From NCBI RefSeq assembly GCF_002093665.1, contig NZ_MRWE01000011.1:62001-126000 (forward strand): a DNA stretch of 64,000 nt. Reading direction: 5' to 3'. The DNA is from Rouxiella badensis. Its GTDB lineage: Bacteria > Pseudomonadota > Gammaproteobacteria > Enterobacterales > Enterobacteriaceae. The notes below the pieces were generated by a model that made no database searches, was not told where the DNA came from, and saw nothing but the letters and a program-made list of their open reading frames with translations. Below, one piece after another: positions 16,425 through 23,094 of this stretch (the stretch's first letter is position 1; every line of letters begins with the position of its first letter). The position numbers and the translations under genes were made by a program.

Positions 16425-16901
16425 TTAGGCTTTTACGCGGCGGAAGCCGTCGCCGAGACCCCAGGGAAGAATGAAATCGACCCACATATGCAGACGGTTT
16501 GCCCACGACAGGGCGGCGTGAGAGAGGTTTGCCAGCTCGCCAAGCGTTTCACAACGCTCGGCGGTGGCCACATACAGATGAACCATTTTTGCAGCTTCGG
16601 GCAGGCTGACGAAATCGAAAAAGTCTGCCTTGTAACCGATAATCTCTTTAATCAGCAGTTGCAGAGTTTTCAAATCGGCCTCGGGATTGTCTTCGGCCAC
16701 ACGAATGAGTCCCCACAGCATCTCGTCGGCCAGCGTGCGCGCTTCACCTTCGGCAAAGATGATGGTGCTGAGGTACTGGCCGCGTGCCCCGGTGCCGCGC
16801 GGAACGATACCCTTACCGAGGTCGGCAATTTCAGCGGGCTGTTCAAACCAGATCTTTTCGCGTTCCTGCTCGAAACGCGCAATCACTTCATCAACCGTCA
16901 T
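16425..16901 (-). CDS. Helical-bundle protein related to cucumopine synthase C-terminal domain
   Basis: A 158-aa, almost fully helical protein, Trp-rich towards the C-terminus (LSWANRLHMWVDFILPWGLGD). I believe it corresponds to the C-terminal helical-bundle domain of cucumopine synthase; the call rests on memory of that domain pair and on the neighbouring DUF3830 gene. It starts at ATG 16901 with AGGAGA 7 nt upstream and is the first gene of a two-gene unit. Upstream lie TetR operator C and a sigma-54 promoter that matches the one of the nine-gene operon. Shared control makes a role in the same pathway likely. Confidence 0.6.
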   Translation of the reverse strand: MTVDEVIARFEQEREKIWFEQPAEIADLGKGIVPRGTGARGQYLSTIIFAEGEARTLADEMLWGLIRVAEDNPEADLKTLQLLIKEIIGYKADFFDFVSLPEAAKMVHLYVATAERCETLGELANLSHAALSWANRLHMWVDFILPWGLGDGFRRVKA

Positions 16902-16942
16902 GACCTGTTCTCCTGATGTTAATGGTGCAATAAAAAACGGCG

Positions 16943-16962
16943 TTAATTAATTAACTAATTAA
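16943..16962. promoter_or_regulatory. TetR operator copy C (TTAATTA-N6-TAATTAA)
   Basis: A perfect inverted repeat with 7-bp arms. It lies just downstream of the sigma-54 promoter of the DUF3830 unit, covering the expected start point, so a bound repressor would block open-complex formation. Confidence 0.75.
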
Positions 16963-16963
16963 A

Positions 16964-16980
16964 TGCAACAGTTATGCCAA
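16964..16980 (-). promoter_or_regulatory. Sigma-54 promoter of the DUF3830/cucumopine-like unit
   Basis: Read on the minus strand: TTGGCAT-AACTG-TTGCA. GG and GC are spaced exactly as required, and 13 of 17 positions equal the element at 4134-4150. The transcription start would fall near 16953, within operator C. Confidence 0.75.
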
Positions 16981-17082
16981 ACGGGTGAACAATATTTAGT
17001 CGATAAAAATCAGTGTGATGAATTTTTGAGCGAGGATGAATAAGCCAGAAGGTGAGAGATAGGGGCGAGCGCAGTGCAAAAA

Positions 17083-17095
17083 TGCACCAAAAAGG
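17083..17095. promoter_or_regulatory. TGCACC-N5-GG element, weak NtrC half site
   Basis: TGCACC, five A, then GG, about 130-140 bp upstream of the second sigma-54 start point. It mirrors the element at 4033. The A run is also the T tract of the neighbouring terminator, so the likeness may be chance. Confidence 0.2.
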
Positions 17096-17115
17096 CCAGC
17101 CGGGGAGGCTGGCTT
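17089..17115 (-). terminator. Rho-independent terminator of the kinase operon
   Basis: On the minus strand GCCAGCC-TCCCC-GGCTGGC is followed by C and five T. It lies 16 bp beyond the stop of the FGGY kinase. Confidence 0.8.
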
Positions 17116-17130
17116 AGGTGAGGGCGAGTT

Positions 17131-18630
17131 CTACTCTGCCGCTTCTTCTTCGTGCCAGACCTCGGCCATTAGGGTTTCGAGTCTTTTAAACAGCCGATAG
17201 CGCGGATGATGAAATGCAAACTGTTGCTGATTGGGCATAAAGGGCTGTGGCAAGATGCTGACCGCCTGCAGGACGCCCGCCGACAGGCTCGGCCAGATAC
17301 CGACGCCGACGCCTGCGCAGATAGCGGCACCCAGCGCACCGGTCTCCTTGCACTCGGTGACGCGAATTGGGATGCCTAAAACGTCGGCAAACATCTGCGG
17401 CCAGATGCAGCTGCGCGCCGCGCCGCCGGAAAGCGTGGCTTTTTCGAACCTGATGCCCGCGGCACGGAGCCTGTCTATGTGCGCCCGGTGGGCAAAGGTA
17501 ACGCCTTCGAACAGCGCATAAAGCATATCTGCACGCGTGTGCCAGCCGCCCAGGCCGTAGAATCCGGCCTTTGCAGGGCCTTCTTTTCGCCCCGAATAGA
17601 GATAGGGATGATAGAGCGGCAGCTGATTGTTCGGCGTTACGCTGGCGACGATGTCACTGCTGCGCGCCGCGCCCTGACCGGCTCGTCCGTCGTCAAACTC
17701 GCGTAAAAACCAGTCAAGATTAGCCGCTGAGGTGGCGCTGGCCTCAATTGCCATATAGCGGTCACCTTCTATCATCGAATTCATAAATACCGGGCGCAGA
17801 TAGTCCGGCTTGTCGACCACCACCTGATTGATGCTCCAGGTTCCGGCGACAATAGAGGCCTCCCCGACATTGACCACGCCTGACCCGACGGCGCTGGCCA
17901 CCACGTCAAAAATCCCGGCTACCACCGGAATACCTGCGGGTAGACCGGTCAACGCCGCGGCCTGTGGCGTGACCTTGCCCACCACTTCACAGGACTCATG
18001 CAGCGGTGGCAGCAGCGGCAGCGCGTCTTCAATATCGTAAAGCGCCATCAGTTCAGGGTCATAGCTGCGGCTGGCGTAATAGAGCAGACCTGCCCCGGCG
18101 GCGTCTGAATAGTCGCCCGAAATCTCGCCGCTGAGAAAATGGGCAATCACGTCCTTGGCAAGCAGCAGGTGGCCGATGCGGCGATAAACGTCCTGGCGGT
18201 GGCATTTTAGCCAGCTGATAAGCACCGGCGTGGCCGCAGGCCAGGGTTTTTGCAGCGAACGAGTATAAATGGCGCGGTCAAGTCCCGTGAGTTCCAGTTC
18301 ATGCACGCGGGCAAAAGCGCGATGATCGATAGACTGAATACCCAGCAGCGGTCGCTGCTGTGGGTCGAGCGCATACAGGCCGTTGCCGTGTCCGGCGGCA
18401 CCGACGGCAATGACCCGCATATTTTGCTGTGGTGCGCGCAACAGGCAATCGCGAATGGCCTGCGTGACGCCGAAATAGATGTCCTCAACCGGGCGCTCTG
18501 CAAAGCCCGGCTGCGGCTGATGCGTTTCACCGGCACATTCTGCGACGGACAAGACGGTGCCACTAAGACTAAACAGCACCGCCTTGATCATGGTGTTACC
18601 CGCGTCAATCCCAAGCAGACATTCACTCAT
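17131..18630 (-). CDS. FGGY-family carbohydrate kinase (LyxK/EryA-like)
   Basis: A 499-aa sugar or polyol kinase of the FGGY family. The N-terminal ATPase-fold motif is LLGIDAGNTMIKAVLF. The middle has AGIFDVVASAVGSG and the C-terminal FGGY signature region reads ATLSGGAARSCIWPQMFADVLG. The overall layout resembles L-xylulose kinase LyxK. It would phosphorylate the free polyol or ketose at a primary hydroxyl. It is the last gene of a three-gene operon after a GlpD-like dehydrogenase and a class I aldolase, 63 bp after the latter. The order kinase, phosphate dehydrogenase, aldolase is a complete route from polyol to triose-level products. No transporter is included. The exact substrate is not deducible. 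Confidence 0.88.
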   Translation of the reverse strand: MSECLLGIDAGNTMIKAVLFSLSGTVLSVAECAGETHQPQPGFAERPVEDIYFGVTQAIRDCLLRAPQQNMRVIAVGAAGHGNGLYALDPQQRPLLGIQSIDHRAFARVHELELTGLDRAIYTRSLQKPWPAATPVLISWLKCHRQDVYRRIGHLLLAKDVIAHFLSGEISGDYSDAAGAGLLYYASRSYDPELMALYDIEDALPLLPPLHESCEVVGKVTPQAAALTGLPAGIPVVAGIFDVVASAVGSGVVNVGEASIVAGTWSINQVVVDKPDYLRPVFMNSMIEGDRYMAIEASATSAANLDWFLREFDDGRAGQGAARSSDIVASVTPNNQLPLYHPYLYSGRKEGPAKAGFYGLGGWHTRADMLYALFEGVTFAHRAHIDRLRAAGIRFEKATLSGGAARSCIWPQMFADVLGIPIRVTECKETGALGAAICAGVGVGIWPSLSAGVLQAVSILPQPFMPNQQQFAFHHPRYRLFKRLETLMAEVWHEEEAAE

Positions 18631-18693
18631 AAATACCCCGCAATCTAGGGTTTACGGCGCACCGCTTAAGCGCCAGTTCAAGCAATATGCACA

Positions 18694-19533
18694 TCAGAAC
18701 CGCTGATAAATCTCCAGCGCATCCGTGCCGCTTGCGCCCTGATGGATAATAGCCATCAGCGCCTTCACCACCTGTGACGGATTGCTGTGCTGGTATACGT
18801 TGCGGCCGTAGACCATCCCCGAGGCACCCTGGGCCATCAGTGCGGCGGTCTTGTCCAATACTGCCGACAGTTCACCCTTACCGCCGCCTCGTACCAGCGT
18901 CGGGCAGCGTGCGGCTTCCACCACGCGATGAAAGTCTTCAACGTTATCGGTCGGGTCGGCCTTGATAATATCGGCACCCAGCTCGCGGGCCAGTCGGACC
19001 AGCGGCACAATCTTGTCGACGTCGCCCAAAGATCCGTAGGCTGCGCCCTGACCGGCGGGGGCCATCACCAATGGTTCAATCATCAGCGGCATGGCGTATT
19101 TTTCGCAGGCGTGGCGCAGACGGCCAATATTTTCGACGCATTGGCGGAAAATGCCTGGTTCATCGGGGATCATGTAGAGATTAACCACGACTGCGGCGGC
19201 ATCCATTTGTAAGGCGGCGAGGATAGGTTGTTCGGGATTGTGCAACACCGCCCACATTTCACGGTGACGTGCGGCGTTATAGGCGTTGCCGACGTCGGTA
19301 CGCAGCACCAGCGCCGGTTTTTTCTGCGCCACCTGTTGCAGCAAGTCAGCCTGACCGTAGTTAACCTGAATAGCATCGGGCTGCGCGGCGATGAGGCTGC
19401 TCATCACGGTGCTGATATCTTCAAGCCCAATCAGAAAATCCGGTTCGTTGGCGATGCCGTGATCGATAGCGACATCGAGACATTTTCCATTGTTAAACAG
19501 TCGATTAAGCCTGACCTTATGGGTTGCTGACAT
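18694..19533 (-). CDS. Class I aldolase of the DeoC/FbaB/LsrF family
   Basis: A 279-aa Schiff-base aldolase with a (beta/alpha)8 fold. Landmarks are CLDVAIDHG at the first strand (the FDHG-like motif of LsrF/FbaB), the presumed Schiff-base Lys in ADIIKADPT, RGGGKG as phosphate-binding loop, and GASGMVYGRNVYQH near the end, nearly as in LsrF. It probably cleaves the keto-sugar phosphate made by the GlpD-like enzyme. Its start overlaps the end of that gene by 17 bp, so translation is coupled. Pairing with an FGGY kinase recalls LsrK/LsrF of AI-2 processing, but LsrG and the Lsr transporter are absent, so a polyol pathway is preferred. Confidence 0.85.
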   Translation of the reverse strand: MSATHKVRLNRLFNNGKCLDVAIDHGIANEPDFLIGLEDISTVMSSLIAAQPDAIQVNYGQADLLQQVAQKKPALVLRTDVGNAYNAARHREMWAVLHNPEQPILAALQMDAAAVVVNLYMIPDEPGIFRQCVENIGRLRHACEKYAMPLMIEPLVMAPAGQGAAYGSLGDVDKIVPLVRLARELGADIIKADPTDNVEDFHRVVEAARCPTLVRGGGKGELSAVLDKTAALMAQGASGMVYGRNVYQHSNPSQVVKALMAIIHQGASGTDALEIYQRF

Positions 19534-21298
19534 GACTGACTCCCTCTGAAGCGTGCAGCGGATAAAGCCCGGTCAGCCCGTGCAGGCTGGCAAGGCGTGA
19601 AAGGGTGGTTTCAAGATGTTCGGCGGTGCGCGCGGTGCTCCAGCCCAGCTCGTCACCGAGCAGTTCGGCGAGCTCCTTAACCCTTGCCAGCGTGAGTTGG
19701 CCACTGATTGCCAGCGGCGTGCGTCGCACCAGCAGGTCCTCCAGCGCCTCAACCTGTTCGCGTTGAATGAGATAGCGTAGTTCGTTGCGGCTGTAGTCCG
19801 GCAACTGCGATAAATTGCCGTCAGGCTCAGGCTGTTGATTTATAAAGGTCGCAATGTTTGCCGCCAGAGTGCCATAACGCGCCAAAAGCTGGCTCAGGCG
19901 TTCGATAGGCACGCCCGTCCGTTGACTGACCTGCTGAATCCATTTGGCTTTTCTTTCGGGCTGTGGGTAGTCTTTGCCGCCGCCAATCGCCATGTCGCCC
20001 GTGCTCACCTTGCGCCGCTCGCCAATCAGCTTCAACACTTTATCGGCGGCCTGTTGGCCAAATTTCCGGAAGGTCGTCCACTTGCCGCCGACCAGACACA
20101 GCGTGGTGTAGTCGCGTCCGGCTTCCGGTGGCAGCAGCACCAGAGAGTGGTTACGCGAAATGCGACCGTTCACTTCGCTGTCGCTCGCGGGCAGGGGACG
20201 CACGCCACTGAAGGTGTAAAGCACGTCTTTGTCATCGACGGTAAAATGCGGAAAGACAAAGCGCAGCGACTCGAGGATATAGCGCTGTTCCTCCGCCTCG
20301 CACACCACATTATCCGGGTCGTCGATGCGAATATCGGTCGAGCCGACCAGCACGTTGCCATACCACGGAAACATAATGCACACCCGGCCTTCCTGATTTT
20401 CGTAGTACACCATCTCGCCGTTAAGCTCGGCCAACAGCTGCGGATGGCGGATAATCAGATGCGAACCCTTGGTACCGCCGATCAGTTTTTTGCCGGGATG
20501 ATTTTGCATCAATGTGCGATTGAGGCGATCAATCCAGGCACCGGCGGCGTTAACCACCACGTGAGGATGCAGCGTAAAATGCTGACCGCTGAGCGTATCC
20601 AGCAGGGTGAGATTTTCCCCGTCGCTGCCAATCAGCTGCACATAGTTCAGCGCCAGAGCCTGAGGATTGGCCTGTTCGGCGTCGTTAATCAGTTCAACTC
20701 CCAGCCTTTCCGGTGCGCTAATCCACGCATCGTAATAGGTCGCACTGCATTTAACCCAGTGGGCAAAATCCGGCCAACGCTGCCGTGTGGCGCTCTGGCC
20801 GTTCAGCTCGTGGCGCGGCATAGAGCCGTATTGCCGGGTGTAAAGGTCATACATCGACAGACCGGTTTTAATGATCAGGGCGCCGCGTCGCGATGGGCGC
20901 TCACTCAGGCGCAGAAAGCGTTTTCCAGCGTTAATCAACCCGCCGCTCCAGCCGTCAATAGGCACCGTAGTCCGTAGAGGGTGAACGTAGTGTGGGGCAT
21001 TCTTGAGCAACCGGTCGCGCTCCTGCACCGATTCTTTGACCAACGAAAACTCGCCGGTTTCAAGATAGCGCAGTCCGCCGTGGATCATCCTCGACAGCGC
21101 GCCGCTGGCGGCCTGACACCAGTCTCCCTGTTCGACCATAATCACCGGGATCCCCTGCAACGCCAGTTCACGGAAGGTGCTGATGCCGTTGATACCGCCA
21201 CCGATAATCACCACCGGCGTCGCAGTTAATTGCTGCATTTTTTCGATTTTAACCGAGCGAGGAGAACTGAACGGCGGTAACGCGTTATCGTGTTCCAT
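19517..21298 (-). CDS. GlpD-like FAD-dependent phospho-polyol dehydrogenase
   Basis: A 593-aa relative of aerobic glycerol-3-phosphate dehydrogenase. The FAD fold is VVIIGGGINGISTFRELALQG, followed by the GlpD motif SGALSRMIHGGLRYLE. The substrate-binding FSGVRPLPA region lies in the second half, and a C-terminal helical domain follows. It is about 90 residues longer than E. coli GlpD. EryB of erythritol catabolism is another member of this family. Electrons would go to quinone at the membrane. ATG 21298 is selected because GGAG lies 9 nt upstream; the frame is open further upstream with no ribosome site. It is first in the operon with the aldolase and FGGY kinase. The next gene upstream is an unrelated TetR on the same strand with its own terminator. 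Confidence 0.87.
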   Translation of the reverse strand: MEHDNALPPFSSPRSVKIEKMQQLTATPVVIIGGGINGISTFRELALQGIPVIMVEQGDWCQAASGALSRMIHGGLRYLETGEFSLVKESVQERDRLLKNAPHYVHPLRTTVPIDGWSGGLINAGKRFLRLSERPSRRGALIIKTGLSMYDLYTRQYGSMPRHELNGQSATRQRWPDFAHWVKCSATYYDAWISAPERLGVELINDAEQANPQALALNYVQLIGSDGENLTLLDTLSGQHFTLHPHVVVNAAGAWIDRLNRTLMQNHPGKKLIGGTKGSHLIIRHPQLLAELNGEMVYYENQEGRVCIMFPWYGNVLVGSTDIRIDDPDNVVCEAEEQRYILESLRFVFPHFTVDDKDVLYTFSGVRPLPASDSEVNGRISRNHSLVLLPPEAGRDYTTLCLVGGKWTTFRKFGQQAADKVLKLIGERRKVSTGDMAIGGGKDYPQPERKAKWIQQVSQRTGVPIERLSQLLARYGTLAANIATFINQQPEPDGNLSQLPDYSRNELRYLIQREQVEALEDLLVRRTPLAISGQLTLARVKELAELLGDELGWSTARTAEHLETTLSRLASLHGLTGLYPLHASEGVSHVSNP

Positions 21299-21465
21299 CA
21301 GTAAATGCTCCGCATGAGGGGGATAAAAATAATGTCGATAAATGAAGAGGTTTTTAATGAGAGGTATAGGGGAAAAACGGGGTGTGGGCAAAAAATAGCG
21401 TCTTCACAGTGACGGGAGTGTGATCGGCGTCGGTGAATCAGACGAAAAGAGGGCAGAAAGAGGGG

Positions 21466-21490
21466 AAAACCAGGCTGGGATTAAGCCTGG
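21466..21490 (-). terminator. Terminator overlapping the end of the NemR-like gene
   Basis: Minus strand: CCAGGCT-TAATCCC-AGCCTGG followed by TTTTCCCC. The stop codon lies in the loop side, so the hairpin begins inside the coding end. It separates this regulator from the polyol operon. Confidence 0.75.
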
Positions 21491-22086
21491 ATACCGAGAA
21501 TGGCTTTAGTGGTAATCATCGATTGGGCCAGCGGTTTGCCGTCGCGGTGCAGTTTATTGAGAAGACTGCCGCCGAGCCACAGTTGATAAAGCGCGGACGC
21601 CGTCTGTCGGGCATCGATAACTGTCAGGGAGCCGTCTTGCTGGCCCTGTTGTATACAGGCGCTGATCAGGTTAATCACCTGCGTGGTACCGTCGCGCAGC
21701 GTAAGGCGCATTGCCTCGGAAAGGTCGGCGACCTCGGCGCTAAGCTTAACGACCAGACACTCCAGCGCATCGCAGGCCTGAGTGCTACAGTCGTAGGAGT
21801 AGCGGTCGTGCCAGTTTTGCCAGTAGCTCATTAGCCGCTCACGGCCGGTCAGGTCGGCGGCGGAGAATCGGGTGTCCATGGCGGCAAGATAGGTGCGGAA
21901 GTAGTCCTCCAGCAGAGCCTGGCCGTATTGTTCCTTGGACTTGAAGTAGTGGTAGAACGAGCCCTTGGGCACGCCGGCCGTTTGCAGCAGTTCGTTGAGC
22001 CCTACGCTGGTAAAGCCCTTCACTGCCATCATTCGGTAGCCGGTATCAAGTATGTGCTGTCGAGTATCATCGTATGCTTGTTTCAT
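21481..22086 (-). CDS. TetR-family regulator, NemR-like
   Basis: A 201-aa TetR protein closely patterned on NemR, the E. coli repressor that senses electrophiles and bleach through a cysteine. The DNA-binding part reads GFTSVGLNELLQTAGVPKGSFYHYFKSKEQYG. The later LSAEVADLSEAMR block is also found in NemR. Cys residues are at CSTQACDALECL, the region where NemR has its reactive Cys106. ATG 22086 is preferred over GTG 22107, because the operator palindrome at 22107-22123 would otherwise overlap the start codon. It is divergent from the DJ-1-like and aldehyde dehydrogenase genes, and identical operators lie before both transcription units. Confidence 0.85.
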   Translation of the reverse strand: MKQAYDDTRQHILDTGYRMMAVKGFTSVGLNELLQTAGVPKGSFYHYFKSKEQYGQALLEDYFRTYLAAMDTRFSAADLTGRERLMSYWQNWHDRYSYDCSTQACDALECLVVKLSAEVADLSEAMRLTLRDGTTQVINLISACIQQGQQDGSLTVIDARQTASALYQLWLGGSLLNKLHRDGKPLAQSMITTKAILGIQA

Positions 22087-22106
22087 GGCAGCGATAATAT
22101 CACTCA

Positions 22107-22123
22107 CTAGACCAGTCGTCTAG
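22107..22123. promoter_or_regulatory. NemR-type operator 1 (CTAGAC-CAGTC-GTCTAG)
   Basis: Perfect 6-bp-arm palindrome with a 5-bp centre, 21 bp upstream of the regulator start. It resembles the NemR box TAGACC-N4-GGTCTA in core letters. The same 15-bp core recurs in reverse at 22227-22241. Confidence 0.75.
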
Positions 22124-22226
22124 TTTTCGTCCGACGACAAGCACGATTTTCTATAACTGCCCAAAAAAGCGTTTTAAAAAAACCATTGACTTCATAAATC
22201 GAGAGGTAGAGACTGCATTCAGTTTC

Positions 22227-22241
22227 TAGACGACTGGTCTG
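22227..22241. promoter_or_regulatory. NemR-type operator 2
   Basis: Reverse complement is CAGACCAGTCGTCTA, identical to operator 1 in 14 of 15 positions. It lies 100 bp before the DJ-1-like gene and so governs the structural genes. Confidence 0.72.
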
Positions 22242-22340
22242 TTATTGGTTTTAAGCTTCGAGCTTGCTCTGCAAAATCAGGCTTGAAAACCAATGGCAGT
22301 CCGCGTGTCACCGTTCAAATCACTCACGTAAGGGTTCAAC

Positions 22341-23021
22341 ATGAAAATTCTGATGGTTCTGACTTCTCACGACAAACTGGGCAACACCGGACGTAAAACA
22401 GGCTTCTGGCTGGAGGAGTTCGCTGCGCCTTATTACGCTTTTAAAGATGCCGGTGCCGAAGTCACGCTGGTCTCTCCGGCAGGCGGACAACCTCCGCTGG
22501 ATCCAAAAAGTGATACCCCTGAAGCACAAACTGCCGAAACTGACCGCTTCCGTCAGGACCCGCAGGCCCAGCAGGAACTGGCCAGCACGGGGCTGCTTGC
22601 CGACGTCAATGCGGCAGACTTTGATGCGGTGTTTTATCCGGGCGGTCATGGCCCGCTGTGGGACCTGGCCGAGAGCGCAGACTCGATTGCCTTAATAGAA
22701 GCTTTCGCCAACGCCGACAAGCCACACGGCTTCGTCTGTCATGCACCGGGCGTGTTGCGCCACGTGAAGGCCGCCGACGGCTCAGCGCTGGTCAAAGGTC
22801 GCAAGGTTACCGGTTTCACCAATTCTGAAGAGGCCGCCGTGGGGCTAACCGACGTCGTGCCTTTCCTGGTTGAAGACGAATTTATCCGCCTCGGTGCCGA
22901 CTACTCGAAGATTGGCGACTGGCAGGATTATGTGGTGGTCGACGGCCAGCTTGTTACCGGTCAAAACCCGGCCAGCTCGGCGTCAGTTGCTAAAGCACTG
23001 ATTAAAAAACTGGCTCACTAA
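22341..23021 (+). CDS. DJ-1/PfpI family protein (Hsp31-type, glyoxalase III-like)
   Basis: A 226-aa class I amidotransferase-like protein. The nucleophile elbow is GFVCHAPGVL with the reactive Cys next to His. An acidic residue earlier (WLEEFAAP) completes the usual site. The family includes Hsp31 and yeast-type glutathione-independent glyoxalase III, which convert methylglyoxal to lactate, and protein deglycases. It is the first gene behind operator 2 of the NemR-like regulator and is followed by an aldehyde dehydrogenase, so detoxification of reactive aldehydes is the likely job. Length and the KVTGFTNSEEAAVGL and DYVVVDGQLVTGQNP strands fit this group. Confidence 0.87.
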   Translation: MKILMVLTSHDKLGNTGRKTGFWLEEFAAPYYAFKDAGAEVTLVSPAGGQPPLDPKSDTPEAQTAETDRFRQDPQAQQELASTGLLADVNAADFDAVFYPGGHGPLWDLAESADSIALIEAFANADKPHGFVCHAPGVLRHVKAADGSALVKGRKVTGFTNSEEAAVGLTDVVPFLVEDEFIRLGADYSKIGDWQDYVVVDGQLVTGQNPASSASVAKALIKKLAH

Positions 23022-23050
23022 GTCTTTATCCTTTCTAAAAATCGCTTAAA

Positions 23051-23075
23051 TCCGCCGACCGCTTTGGTCGGCGGA
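23051..23075 (+). other. Intercistronic hairpin in the aldehyde-response operon
   Basis: TCCGCCGACC-GCTTT-GGTCGGCGGA is a perfect 10-bp stem without a following T run. It lies between the DJ-1-like and aldehyde dehydrogenase genes, where it may stabilise the upstream mRNA or lower read-through. Confidence 0.6.
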
Positions 23076-23094
23076 TGAGTAAAAGAGAATTATT

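Noticed and set aside
18630-18694. Idea that the aldolase and FGGY kinase are LsrF/LsrK of AI-2 uptake
   Set aside because: No lsrACDB transporter, lsrG or lsrR is present and a GlpD-like dehydrogenase leads the operon; a polyol route fits better.
19835-20977. 380-codon plus-strand open frame
   Set aside because: It lies wholly antisense to the GlpD-like gene, whose FAD and GlpD motifs are clear. The product is basic and without family features, and there is no ribosome site. GC-rich third positions create such shadows.
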